From: Clitoria ternatea
Taxonomy: Eukaryota > Streptophyta > Magnoliopsida > Fabales > Fabaceae
DNA length: 64,000 nucleotides
Assembly: GCA_037962975.1 (NCBI GenBank)
Contig: CM075675.1
Span: 103,763,218 to 103,827,217, forward strand
Reading direction: 5' to 3'
Shown here piece by piece: positions 25,401 through 37,365 of the stretch. A model generated the notes under the pieces. That model was given only the letters and a program-made list of their open reading frames with translations, was not told where the DNA came from and searched no databases. The translations under genes were made by a program, and so were the position numbers. Every line of letters starts with the position of its first letter. Within the stretch, counting starts at the first letter, position 1.

Positions 25401-28400
25401 TCTTAATCCATCATCATTACATTTCCATTTGTTTATGGAATGATTTACTCTTCCCTTTTATTGAAGGTTTATTTTTTTTAATTCAACAATTAATGAATAG
25501 CTCACCTACTTTTCAGCTAGGAATCATTTTGGAACTTCTAGTAGTCTTAGACTTTTTTAAAGTGCCCAAATGTTTTTTTTTTCTGGTTGGTATATTATAA
25601 GATTTTGAATCAAATTTTATAACTTGTATGTAGAGATATTTCATATAACAACTTCAGCATCACAAACCAAGGGAGTCAGACATGTCAAGATGGAAACGCG
25701 TAAGAATCTTTGCATTTGTGTGCATTCTTTTGCAAATTTAACAACATATCTGAGTCACAATTCCTTCTCCTATATGTCACAGGAATTTGTTTGCTAGCTC
25801 TAGGACAGGCAATAGCTCGTAAGTTTGATACTTGTGTTACGTGTACATAGGTTTAATTTTTTTCATATCCCTTGTTATGTGGGGATTGAGGAATATTATA
25901 CTGATCATGATGTGATTATGCTAACTCGTTCTGTCACTTCATTCTCTCAGAGGAATGGTTTCATGTTTGAAAAGCTTCGTCTGTCCAAAAAGTAAGTTTC
26001 TCTGTATTACATTTACAAGAGGCTGTCATCGTAGTAATACGCTAAAAGCTTACATTGTTGAACCATTTAACATGTAAAAACATTACGGATAACTGAGGTA
26101 GTTTTCTTTGGCATCCTTTTGGAAATATTTTTAAAAATGCTTAGAAGATCAATTATCTATAATATAAGCATGACAGGAGAGCAGCATATCTTTATGGCCA
26201 TTATATTTTTGTCTTGTTCTAACTGACACTGGTACTTGATCAAATGATCTCATGTGCATAAATAGAATAAAAGTAGTTACACCATCTGAGCATGGATCAT
26301 TCACTAATTTTTTTACTATTGTAAGAATTTTGATATGGCCGGTTCTGGTTACATGATATATTTCATAACAAAGGTTTACATGGAACTCATAAAAGTTTTT
26401 CTTTTGTTTTCCAAGTTCTCTGAATCTACTTATAAGTTTAAGCATACTATTTTATATATTTCATCACAATGAGGGGTTATGCAATAGTTTTGTATGTTAA
26501 TGGTTGAAAATTGTAAATGGCTAGTTATCTTTTGAGTCATGGAATACAGAATATTGACCGCAAGAAATCATCACTTTTCTGTGACTAAATCATCAAATTA
26601 TAACATGGTTCCCTCAAATTTTTCATTTTCCGAAGGAAGGAATATTTTTCTTATGTGATTCTCCTACCTTGCTTTGTAATTTTCAACTGCTGCTCACTTT
26701 ATTCTGCCTGTCCCAGTGTCATACTCTCTTCATATAAATTGTGGTGGAAAGATGGTAACAGTCAACAAAAGCACATATGATGATGATTTAGATCTAGCAG
26801 GACCAGCTAGATTCCACCAGAGTGGAATAAGAAACTGGGCTTTTATCACTACTGGTAACTTCATGGATAATGATGTTGGAGACTACTATACGTGGTCTAC
26901 CCAGCCAAATATATCTTCACTTTCTGTCATCAATCCTGAGCTCTACATGAATGCACGAGTTTCTCCCACTTCTCTAACTTACTATGGATTTTGCCTGGGA
27001 AATGGAAACTACACAGTAAATCTACATTTTGCAGAAATCATGTTCACTAATGATCAAACATATAGCAGTCTAGGAAGGCGAGTATTTGACATCTACATTC
27101 AGGTATATGGTCAACATTAGCACTTATTTTACCTTTGTCATAGAGGTTTTCATAAAGAAAAAGGCCTTTAATCAAGTGGTCACATGGTTCTATTAAAACA
27201 CGGTTGAATTCCTTTTCATACATTCAATATCTTAAGAATTATACAATTTTCTCCAGTCAATAGTTCACTAGTGATTTGACTTTATTTATGAAATCAACTG
27301 CCATTTGCAACTATATTTTTAAAACATGAAAGTTGATGAAATGTAAGGCTTGAAATCATCATGAAGCAGTAAGGTATGAATTGAAATGTTGCAGGGAAAG
27401 CTTGTCAAGAAGGACTTCAATATTGTAGAAGAAGCAGGAGGAGTTGGAACGGCAGTCATAAGACCATTCACTGCTCTTGTGACTAATAATACCTTGGAGA
27501 TTCGCTTATATTGGGCTGGAAAAGGGACAACCGCTATCCCATTTAGATCAGTATATGGTCCTCTTATATCTGCTATATCTGTAGAATCTGGTGAGTTTTT
27601 CTTCTCTGTAAGTTCTTAGTCTCAACTCTCTTGCTATCATCCTGATGTTGCCATCTAATGTTTAACTCCCTTGTACAACAATCAAGCAGACTTTCCACCT
27701 CCTTCAGAAAATGGAAGTAACGTATCTGCAGGAGCTGTTGTTGGAATTGTGGCTGCAGTAGTTGTTATTATCATCCTTGTATTTGGTATACTTTGGTGGA
27801 AAGGTTGTTTTGGAAAAAAAAATTCTTTAGCAAGAGGTAATTACGAAGAAATTACTTCTATTGTCATGTTAAGTAACTTAGTATAAAGAATTAGAGTGTC
27901 CTATTTTTGGAATTTTTGGACTAGTTAATTGCCTGGCTAAGAAGAAAAGTTGCAGGCATATATCATATGGATTATTGATACATGGTATCAATTGGAAAAT
28001 TTTTCAGGTTGAGGATCTCTAATATATATATTTTTTTAATTTCAATTAACAGAGCTAGAGAGTTTAGACCAACGAATGGGTTTATTTACTTTAAGACAAA
28101 TCAAAGCAGCAACAAACAACTTTGATGTTGTCAATAAGATTGGAGAAGGAGGATTTGGTCCTGTGTACAAGGTATTTTGCATAATATAACACATTCTCTT
28201 GAATGCTATACATTTATTATTATTTTACATATTGGTTTTTGAAAAATCTTTTCAACATTCCAATGACTATATCACACTCCTAAAATTCCAGGGATGTTTA
28301 TCAGATGGGACAATTATAGCAGTGAAGCAGCTTTCTTCTAAATCAAAGCAAGGGAATCGTGAGTTTTTAAATGAGATTGGCATGATTTCTGCTTTGCAGA

Positions 28401-29818
28401 ACCCTTATCTAGTTAAACTCTATGGATGTTGTGTGGAGGGAGATCAACTATTGCTAGTATATGAGTATATGGAAAATAACAGTCTTGCTCGTGCTTTATT
28501 TGGTAATTATTCCTATATTGTTATCAACTTTGGTTGTCAATTATATGATTTTAACTAATACATATTGCTATATTTTTGTTTCTAATTTCTACCATATTAA
28601 AAAATAAAGGCCTTGAAGCACACCAAATAAAATTGGATTGGACAACAAGATACAAGATCTGTGTTGGTATTGCTAGAGGTTTGGCTTACCTCCATGAAGA
28701 ATCAAGACTGAAGATTGTTCATAGGGACATCAAGGCCACAAATGTGTTGCTTGATAAAGACCTCAACCCAAAGATATCTGACTTTGGCTTGGCCAAGCTC
28801 GATGAAGAGGACAACACTCATATTAGTACTCGAATAGCTGGAACATAGTAAGCCCTTTCTTATGCAATCAATTAACATACATTATAATCCATGAATCTGG
28901 CTTGCATAGTGTAGTAAGACATAAACTAAGGATTATGCGGGCTTCTAAAGTATATGTAGGTGATAAACTCTTTTCGTTCTTTATCATGTAGTGGATATAT
29001 GGCTCCGGAATATGCAATGCATGGTTATTTGACCGATAAAGCTGATGTCTATAGCTTTGGGATTGTTGCCTTGGAAATCATAAATGGAAAGAGCAATACC
29101 ACTCACCGACAAAAACAAGAATCATTGTATCTTCTTGAATGGGTAAGTATTCTCAGGCTGTCATGCTAACTGTCTTTAGTTTTTATCTCTAGCCCCCTTT
29201 TAATTAGAGTGACACACCTCATGATTAAACAAAAGATTATGTACTAGGAGCTTGTTGTTTAGTTTTTATCTGTAGTCCCCTTTAAATTAGTTTTTATTCT
29301 TAACTGCATGTTGTTTTCGGATTCCTCTTGTTGTGAAAATATTCAAATTAGGAGCCTTTTTTATAACACACAATGTGTGCTTCCACTGGTTGGTTGTTTT
29401 GAATTTTAGATTAACTTAAGAATCAAATTTCCCTTTATATTATTTTGTTTACCAGGCACGTATGTTGAGGGAAAAAGGTGATCTAATGGAGCTAGTGGAT
29501 AGACGATTGGGTTCAGATTTCAACAAAGAGGAGGTAATGGTGATGATCAATGTGGCTTTCCTATGCACTAATGTGTCTCCAACACTTAGGCCAACCATGT
29601 CTTCAGTGGTAAGCATGCTAGAAGGCAGAACCATTGTTAAGGAAGTGGATTTAGAGACAAGTGAGGTAATGGATGAGAAAAAGTTGGAGGCATTGAGACA
29701 ACAATATTACCGTGAACATAGTATCTCAATGGAAGGGCCATGGACTGCTTCATCCACTTCTGTGACAGATCTTTACCCTGTACACCTAGACTCTTCTTAC
29801 TTAGAGAGGAGAAATTAG
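19464..29818 (+). CDS. LRR-malectin receptor-like serine/threonine kinase, complete
   Basis: Plasma-membrane receptor kinase, LRR-RLK VIII-2 type. Exons: 19464-19554, 20042-20216, 21824-21895, 21989-22057, 22198-22269, 22668-22739, 22928-22999, 23124-23195, 23318-23389, 23488-23559, 23659-23730, 23903-23974, 24388-24450, 25634-25699, 25783-25818, 25951-25991, 26717-27102, 27395-27590, 27690-27836, 28053-28171, 28292-28502, 28610-28847, 28992-29142, 29456-29818. All have GT-AG borders and phases agree; the sum is exactly 3000 nt (999 aa plus stop). Domains: signal peptide about 1-23; LRRs about 89-345, mostly one per 72-nt exon; malectin about 400-590; membrane helix about 604-627; kinase about 655-950. 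Kinase motifs: GEGGFG in the glycine loop ending at K679, AVK with Lys691, HRD 787-789 (RD kinase), DFG 807-809 and GTYGYMAPE. All catalytic residues are present, so it should be active. Its inverted paralogue starts at 8983. Confidence 0.96.
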
Positions 29819-29925
29819 ATACTATGGTGAGAAAATTGTATTCGTTTGTATCAATTATTTTGCCATGACTTGGTGTGTAAAATTCTTTTCGTCCTTGTAA
29901 ATCAATTTGTGATTCCAATACCATG

Positions 29926-30300
29926 TGTTACTCTAGCATTGTTATGTAATAAACTGTTTACCCTGTAACCATGTAACTAGCTAAGCTGGTCATAAAGCCT
30001 TAAAAGAATTCTATTATGTACCTTTACTATATAAGCTTGCTGTAATTTTGTTGGAACTAACTTTCAGATTACATAATGAAAATTTCTTGTTTCTGTTTTC
30101 TCTCTATTCTCATTTCTTTCATGGTAGCCAGAGCTTGAGATATTTTATAGGGAAACTAGATGATAAGAATTTTCTCCTTTGGAAACAGCAAGTGGAACCA
30201 GTTCTCAGAGCCCATTCTCTTCATCACTTAGCTGTTGATCCACAAGTTCCTCTTCAATTTCTCACTATCGGGTTACAAATCGCATAAATCCAAGCCAATG
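29926..30300 (+). mobile_element. Ty1/copia 5' LTR, primer site and gag start
   Basis: At about 30140-30287 the frame reads YFIGKLDDKNFLLWKQQVEP and VLRAHSLHHLAVDP, the conserved start of copia gag. Just before it, TGGTAGCCAGAGC (30122-30134) is a slightly changed initiator-Met tRNA primer site (TGGTATCAGAGC). The preceding segment can be framed as a short LTR, TGTTA at 29926 to TTTCA at 30121, about 196 nt, with TACTATATAAGC as TATA box. The gag frame stops early and nothing of pol follows. The LTR would start 108 nt after the receptor-kinase stop codon, within its likely 3' UTR. Confidence 0.65.
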
Positions 30301-30833
30301 TGAGATAATCGTATCCTCAGAGACTAGGGGAATAAAAATTTCCTTGATTCTTGTCTAAAAAAAGGAGAGAAAGAGAATAATGTGGACTCCTCCCTCCATC
30401 TTACGGAACCAACTTGCATCTTCAATTAAATTCCAATAGTGCATCCCATTTAAACCTCCTCTCTCTCTCTTAAATGACTTTTTGTCCTTACTTTTTTTCT
30501 ATTTTTTGCTCATATTTAGTCCTTATTCTTTTTTTAGCCATTTTCTTTTACAACAATCAATAAATAGGAACTAAAAAAGGTAAATAAAATATAGGGAATA
30601 TATACTAAAATGGTCTTTTTAATGTGTATAAAAAATTTGACATAATTCATCTAATATACATGTATTTTCAATAACAAACCTATTTAAGGATTTAGAAAAT
30701 AACAAAGAATTGAATGCAAAATAAAATGTAGATTAATTCTATATGTAGAATTTCTCTTAAAAGAAAGCTATATCTCAAATTAAACAAAATAGTTTTAAAA
30801 CAAAGTGTTACAACAGAAAGTAATTATCATAAT

Positions 30834-31270
30834 CACTACTAGAAAAACATCAGATTTCAGACGGAAAGTATTTTTACAGATTTTAGAGGGGAAAATTTCT
30901 ATAAAAAAAACCTTTGATGCAAATTTAAAATTTCGTGCCAACTTTTTTATGTCTGATTATATCCAGATTCTAAATGGTAACACACATCCCAATTGTTTAT
31001 TTCTCTTTAGAGATGGAATTCATAATTCATTTTGAAACATAATTTAAATGGAATTTATAGTTTATTTTCAAACAGATTTCAAACGAAATGAAAATTAAAA
31101 TATTTTCATTGCATTTTAGAATTTTACATAATTACTAGTGATTTTGGACGAGATTACAAACACAGGAGAATTTCAAATGGATTGTAAATTTACACTTTAG
31201 TCAAATAAAACATTGTTATTATTATATTTTGGAATGCAATTTGGACAGATGTCAACAATTAAATGTGTTC
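30834..31270 (+). mobile_element. CACTA transposon terminal fragment
   Basis: CACTACTAGAAAAAC at 30834 is the canonical start of many plant CACTA (En/Spm) elements. It is followed by degenerate subterminal motifs: CAGATTTCAGACGGAAA, CAGATTTTAGAGGGGAAA, CAGATTTCAAACGAAA, GATTTTGGACGAGA. AAT precedes the terminus as a possible 3-nt target copy. I found no reverse-complement terminus downstream, so only one end is visible. No coding sequence. Confidence 0.7.
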
Positions 31271-31617
31271 ATTTGTAGATAACTAGTACCTGATTAACCA
31301 TAACAATAACAATAATTTAGTGAAGCATAATAGAATTATATATTTTTTAAATGTGTAAAGCATAAACATAACATTAATCTAAATAAAACAATCTTAAAAG
31401 TAAAAAATGTCTATCGTAGTTCTTTACCCACTTCAAGAAAGTATTTAGCCCATTGCTCCCTCACATAATCTTACATCTATCGAATGGAAGAGTGATCGGT
31501 CTAGTTATCTATACAAAATTTATACATAAAACTAAAAAAAATACACACTTTAGTAACTACAAGTTTCAAAACGAGCATCCATTAATTGCATGGTATAATC
31601 AAACACTAAAACACTTA

Positions 31618-32220
31618 CGGGGTGTTTGGTATAAAGTTGAGTTGATGGAGTTTAGAAAACTGGGGTTTTGTAAATGGAGTTTAGAAAATTGGGGTTTTGT
31701 AAACGGAGTTTTGTTTGGTTGAGAGTTGAGTTAAAGTGAGTTGAGTTGTAGTGATTTTGTTTGGTTTGTAGTAGAATTGGGTTTGGGAAATGGTAGTTGA
31801 GGGTGAAATTACCAAAAAAGGTATGAATTTAAATATATATATAATTTGTGTGTATATTTGTTTATATTAATATTAAATGTATAATATAAAACCAAAAAAT
31901 AGAATAAATTTAATAATATATATTTAATTAATGAATAAATATATTAAATAATATTTAATGTACATTTTGTTATATATAATAAAACTAATTAATTAATATG
32001 ATTAATTTTATATATTATGAAATAAGAATATATTTGATTGTTTTTGTCATAGTAAAACTAATAAATCTGGGCCTTTTTTATTTTTTATATATTAAAGGTT
32101 ATAAGGTACGGTAATTATTTATTTAAAAACAAAATGTCGTAAATGTGTTTATTATTTTCTTTGAATCAAAAACTCGCAACATATATTAAAAGTAACAAAG
32201 TTACAATTCAATGATAAACA
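31618..32220. mobile_element. Probable terminal region of the PIF/Harbinger element
   Basis: At 31618 a sequence CGGGGTGTTTGG follows TTA, the 3-nt target typical of PIF/Harbinger insertions. The next 180 nt repeat GTTTTGTAAA(T/C)GGAGTTTAG and GTTTGGTTGAGAGTTGAG-like words, a style seen in subterminal regions of such elements. It lies 400 nt beyond the transposase stop. The remainder, 31810-32200, is plain AT-rich DNA. Only the left end is proposed; the opposite end could not be fixed. Confidence 0.45.
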
Positions 32221-33534
32221 TTACTGATTACTTAATTGTGCATAAACAAGTTGGTCCCTAATTGAATCACGAATTGCATTCATGGCCGGTGATGAGGTTG
32301 TGTCAACTTCATCATTGGGTGCAAACTGAGAATAATTTTCTTGGGCCATATAGCTATCTTCATTAATGCTGTCAAAATCAATATCTGGTAAACTGCATCT
32401 TCGAATAAAGTTGTGTATCGTCATTGTGGCACATACTAGTTTAACTTGAGTCTCGTAGGTGAATTTTGGCATAAACCTAAGAATTGCAAACCTACTCTTC
32501 CATACCCCGAAAGTTCGTTCAATCGTGCACCGTAAACTGGAGTGGAAATAATTAAAAACCTCATTGTGATTTCGAAAATCACGTGCACGTCTAAAATCTG
32601 GGAGATGATATCTTTCATTTCTGTATGGACCCAAGTATCCCATTGGCATTGGATATCCACTATCGACCACATAGTATTTACCTATTTGAGAAATTAATGA
32701 AACACATTAGCCTAATGATGAGAAGCTTAGCATGTATACAACAAACAATATACAATGACATGTAAAAGTCAAATAATATGAATTCTAACCTGTTGGAGGG
32801 TGTGGGAAATTGTAAGTTGGGTTTGTAAGTGCGTCCTTAAATACACGTGCATCATGGGTAGATCCTTCCCAACCTGGCAAGACAAATGTAAAACACATGT
32901 CCCAATCACACACGGCCATGACATTTTGCGAGGTAAAACCTTTTCTACCGATGAACCTTATATTATCGGTTGAGGGCACTACACATGGGACATGTGTTCC
33001 ATCAATTGCTCCAATACAATCTTTGAAATATGGCCAATATCTCTTATCTTCGCGAAATTTCTGGGGCACGCGTTGGAAGGTTGGATCAGATGGCTTTATC
33101 ATATCAACCGATAATGCCAAACATGCTTCTAAGACACGGTGAAAATTTCTACTCACTGTTTCACCTGAATGCTGGAATCTTTCCTGAATTACTCTATTGC
33201 CAACCCCATGTCCAATCATATGCAAGAACATGGCGACCATTTCATGGATGCCCATATTTCTGGATGACGTTAACCCGCGGTTGGCTAATTCCTCGCACAA
33301 TAAAAACAAGACATCTTTACTCATCCTAAGCATTTCGTGACATCTAGTGTCATTGCCTGTGATCAGCTCTTGTACCCATGCATGCCCTGTTAGTTGACTT
33401 GTCCTACATGGTTCTTTACATATATATTTTATAGCATATTCCCCGTAAAGATTTGTAGAACAACCTGCCAATGATAAGTTAATGCTGGCCACCTGATCAT
33501 CATTTAATCCTGCGTCCTCATCAGATGATGACAT
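32221..33534 (-). CDS. PIF/Harbinger transposase (DDE), two exons, intact
   Basis: DDE-type transposase that excises and inserts a Harbinger-class DNA transposon. Exon 1 is 33534-32790 and exon 2 is 32681-32221; the 108-nt intron has a GTTAGA donor and an AAATAG acceptor, and joining gives 401 residues without a stop. The catalytic triad is visible: Asp in GAIDGTHV, Asp in GSTHDARVF and Glu in CTIERTFGVWK. The region before the first Asp carries the helix-rich stretch (GIHEMVAMFLHMIGHG) usual for these transposases. Length matches typical plant family members. The Myb/SANT-like partner gene lies upstream on the same strand, 283 nt away. There is no frame damage, so this copy may be functional. 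Plant genomes also contain domesticated relatives such as HARBI1-like and ALP1, but the partner ORF favours a transposon. Confidence 0.93.
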
Positions 33535-33540
33535 GATCGC

Positions 33541-33695
33541 TTATCACCTAGTCAAGATAAACACATTTAAATGTAAGACAGACCATGCACATCACCTAGT
33601 CAAGATAAACACATTTAACCCTAACATAAGATGTTTAAACAACATACACAACATAATGTTTAAACAACATACACAATACAATGTTTAAACAATAC
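33541..33695. repeat. Direct repeats upstream of the transposase
   Basis: The string CACCTAGTCAAGATAAACAC followed by ATTTAA occurs at about 33545 and again about 48 nt later. Next to it, ATGTTTAAACAA and CATACACAA units repeat three times at about 25-nt spacing (33630-33693). The repeats fill most of the 283 nt between the two Harbinger genes, so they lie in the transposase leader or promoter. Confidence 0.75.
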
Positions 33696-33816
33696 ATCCC
33701 TGTAGAGTATCGCAACACATTATACTCAATAAGTAAAGCATACAACTACCAACCAGAATACAACCTACACATAGCAAACCATACAAATCACTAAACATAT
33801 TACAAACGTCCAGAAC

Positions 33817-34949
33817 TCATGACATGTCCCTAAGCAAACCACGTAAATAACATTTATGCTCCCATGGGGTCTTTAAACGTACAAACCACTCTCGAATTTC
33901 CTTATCCCTCAGAACTGTTAGGCACTTGTAAAATATGTCTTCGTCATTACAGAACTCAGGCAGCGAGCGCACTATATCAATGCACCTCTCAATAGAATTG
34001 CCATCCTGGTTGGTTTTGGCCACAACTGCAGAGGTATGGGAGCTAACAGCTTGAGCCACCTGATTCATTGATTCCTGTATCACTGTAACACTATCCCTCC
34101 TGCTCCTTTTAGGTTGTTTCCCTCTACCCCCGGCCCTCTGCCTTTTGTCCCCACTTCTGGCTGATGGATTTGACTGGGAGTCCTGGTTCAGATCAATACC
34201 ACCTAGTCCCATACTACCTGTGCCCCCAGCAGTAACCCCCTCAGCACCTATGGTGGGATCCTCACTATCACCTGATCCCTCGCTCCTATCCTGTGACTCC
34301 GGCATGCTGCCAACCCGTATCTCTGGTACGCTCCCATCCTGCACACCTACGTCAAACTCAGGAATATATTCATTTCCAAAAACAGGGGGCGGTAAAATGC
34401 CAGATGATGGTGCCCAAGCATATTCACCGGTTGCCACATTGTCTTTAAACAATTGTGTTAGCTCATGGGCATGGGGCAAACCCTCATAACGGTACTTCCC
34501 ATAGGCTGGGTTTTCCTGCAGATAAATCATAAGTTTCAGTCATCCTAGATATATATGAAAATCACACACTAAACAAACTACATAAGTGATTAAACACCTA
34601 CCCGCTCCTTAGCATCCCACCATTCGTCATCGGCTATAAATGTGTGTCTCTGACTGTCCCATCCCAAACCCGTTGTATGTTTAAATAAATTGTACCATGC
34701 CACCCATTCTTTCCGTAAATTATCCCACTTGTTTTTGAATTGGTCTTTACTGTACTTTCTGTTACACTTAATATTAAAATAACACTCCAAACCCCCCCAC
34801 CCTTTCTTTGTTAGAGAGGTACCCTTACGCTCTCCATTCCTGATTTGTTCCAAAGCACCCTCCACAAAAACTTTTACAGCATAACGATCCCAAGAAGCCT
34901 TTACAGACTGGATGGGTGTCTTCCCCTTGTCCCTGTTCTGAGTAGACAT
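33817..34949 (-). CDS. Myb/SANT-like DNA-binding protein, PIF/Harbinger ORF1
   Basis: Accessory protein of PIF/Harbinger elements; in studied family members a Myb-like protein cooperates with the transposase in binding DNA and in nuclear import. Exon 1 is 34949-34602 and exon 2 is 34515-33817, with an 86-nt intron, together 348 residues without a stop. Residues about 15-105 form the Myb/SANT-like domain: W at DRYAVKVFVEGALEQIRNG, then GWGGLECYFN, YSKDQFKNKWDNLRKEWVAW and DDEWWDAKER. The middle is acidic and glycine-rich with a basic run (KRQRAGGRGKQPKRSRRD), a likely nuclear signal. The C-terminal part resembles that of L10-interacting MYB proteins. The start at 34949 is the first ATG in the frame. 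Confidence 0.9.
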
Positions 34950-34958
34950 GCTACACAA

Positions 34959-36302
34959 TACAATTTGTCACAACATTGCACAAGATATATATTAACCAAC
35001 ATGCATAACACTTAATAGATTAACCATTCAACATGATACTATACTTCACCCCAACAAGTTTACTTTAACGATCCATTATCTAATAAATTAAAAGAATTCA
35101 TCCTTAAACAATTAAGAAAATCACACACTAAATTATCATAACTAAAGTGAGTTACTAACACTAACAACTTGGGTTTAACTAAGCATAAGTTAGTTAATAG
35201 TTTTCATTCATCCCTAAACACTTTATTTACAAATTTATTTTCAATATTTTATTAAATTTTTTTAATTCAGCTTTATAATATTATTATATTATTTTTTATA
35301 AAATTCTATTTTAATCATTTATTTTAATTAATCTTTACAAAGGTTAATTCTACATTCACTTTAAAAAACTTAATAACAGGTTAAACATTCATTTTATAAA
35401 ACACCCTTAACCATTAAAATTAAAGTTACATTTTAAACCCTAAACTATTAATATAAAATTTACACCCTTAGCCTAATTAAAGACACATTCTAACCCTTAA
35501 CCATTATAATAAAAGTTACATTAGTTACACCCTAATCCTTAGACCTTCAAGAAAAGTTACATTCCAACCATTAACCATTAAAATTAAAGTTACATTATAA
35601 ACCCTAAACCGTTAATATAAAATTTTCACTCTAATCCTTAACCCTTAAACTTTAAATAAATTTAAAATTAAAATAAAATATTAATATTCAAGTTACATTG
35701 TGACCCTTAACCATTAAAATAAAAGTTACATCTATTTACAAAATTCTATATAAAACTTAATACTATATTTATTTTATACAATATAATAACAAATTAAATG
35801 ACATTAATTTTGTACGTATAACTAAATTAACTTATACTCCAAAAATTTCAATGTTGACCGGTTTTAAAAAATTCTTGTCAAATAATGATCACAACTTCAA
35901 TTTGTTATAAGTAACAGCGACTCATTACGAACTCGTTATTTACGTAATGTAATTTAGATATAAGAGTAAATTACCACTTTTATTTACGCAACGTAACCTA
36001 AATTATTGCATATACGCAAACGCTTACGATCTCTAACGTCTTATCACTCGTTATTTATCGTTCATTACGCGGACTACCTAATATTGTTCCATACACATAT
36101 TTTCAACGCTAAAGTGTAATTCAATTTAAATATTTCATTTAATAAATACAAAACTAAATTAAATAAGCTAACCTAATTTTCCTTCAACATTTACTTACTC
36201 AATACATATAGAAATTTACATATTACATTTTAATCAACATAAACTCAAAAACCATACAAATTATTTTCAAAAAAATACCAAAATCAGAAACTGAAATAGG
36301 TT
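34959..36302. other. AT-rich upstream part of the Harbinger element with degenerate repeats
   Basis: No exon is visible. From about 35340 to 35740 a degenerate unit of roughly 60 nt recurs several times: CCTTAACCATTAAAATTAAA, then GTTACATT, then TAAACCCTAAAC. AAACCCTAA words match plant telomere-repeat and telo-box sequence, but they are isolated and not in array. This stretch probably forms intron or 5' flank of the Harbinger ORF1 transcript. Confidence 0.5.
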
Positions 36303-36890
36303 ATGGTGCACCAGCCACAAGAAGCACACCCATGCACCACAATACATCCACCATCCATTATCTCCTCAGCATCATCATCACCATCCACCGAAGCACCATC
36401 ACCTCCACCACCATCCACCTGCACCACCACCTGCACCACCATCAACAGAACCACCACTGACCATGCCCCACCACCCCAACAACCAATGCCCAACCCAAAA
36501 CCCGACCCTTCCCCAACCCCAAACCCGACCCTTCCCCAACCCCAAACCACCCCGACGGCCCCAACCCACCACACCACGCAACCACCACCACCAACAACCC
36601 CCTTCCCGAAGCCTCACCCAGCCCCAAAACCCGACAGAACCCACCCACAACAGAACCACCCCACCCACCCCACCCCACCACCCAACCACCACCACTAAAG
36701 TCCCCTCTTCTCGAAACCTCACCCAGCCCCAAAACCCAACACCACCCACCCCCGACACAACAGAACCACCCCACCACCAAACCCACTCCCGATAACCAAA
36801 ACGCCCCCCCAATAGAACCCACAACCAACCCCACCCCCAACAGAACCCACCCCCGACAGAACCCACCCCCACCCACCCATAACAGAAAAG
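36303..36890. repeat. Strand-asymmetric C-rich low-complexity block
   Basis: About 590 nt are composed almost only of C and A on the plus strand (CCACCCACCCCACCCC and CCCAACCCCAAACCCGACCC types), with almost no G or T. The minus strand is therefore G-rich with many G runs of 3 or more, able to form G-quadruplexes. Several long open frames on both strands (for example a proline/threonine-rich one at 36303-36698) result from the composition and have no domain. The block lies upstream of Harbinger ORF1, whose transcript would carry the G-rich strand. Confidence 0.9.
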
Positions 36891-36951
36891 GAGACAACCA
36901 TACAACCAGCCAGAGAAATCAAAAAAGAGAAAAAGGATAGGGGTTGCTTAC

Positions 36952-37365
36952 CTCAAAGAAGCCTGTCACGAGTTGGATCGGAGCTCGAATCGGACGCCGG
37001 AGGAAGAGGATCGTTGCTTCGTGCGTCGTGCGTGCGTCGTGCCTTCAGATCTGTCGAAGGTTGGATCGGGGGTCACTGATCTCACCACTTTATGACCGTT
37101 GGGAGGGGTACCTCCGACTTTTCACCCAACGGCGTTGAGTGGAGGCGGCTTGGGGTTGCTTCTCCTCAACGGAGCTTCTGGCCAACAGAACGGCGTTCCC
37201 ACTGACGGAACGGAGGACGGGAGGAAGCCAAACGAGGGGACGGTTATGGGTGACGGAGAAATCGCCGTTCCGGTCGTTCAAACGGAGGGGAACGGAGGTT
37301 CAAACCCTGAACCAAAAAAGCTCTTATTTTCATTCTTTCACAAGCTTAACTTCCACTTTCCATGA
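36952..37365 (-). promoter_or_regulatory. GC-rich candidate 5' UTR exon and promoter of the Harbinger ORF1
   Basis: The minus strand reads CTTTGAG|GTAAGCAACC at 36952, a near-consensus splice donor, preceded by GC-rich sequence dense in CG dinucleotides (GTGCGTCGTGCGTGCGTCG in 37018-37040). No convincing coding frame ends at this donor. A non-coding first exon spliced over the C-rich block to ORF1 would fit. Repeated CGGAACGG/GGAACGGAGG words occur at 37205-37290. This is inference; the segment could also be a separate GC-rich insertion. Confidence 0.35.

Noticed and set aside
36303..36905. Proline/threonine-rich or glycine/tryptophan-rich proteins in long overlapping ORFs
   Set aside because: Several frames on both strands are open because the block lacks A/T-rich stop codons on either strand. 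No domain, signal or splice context supports a protein.
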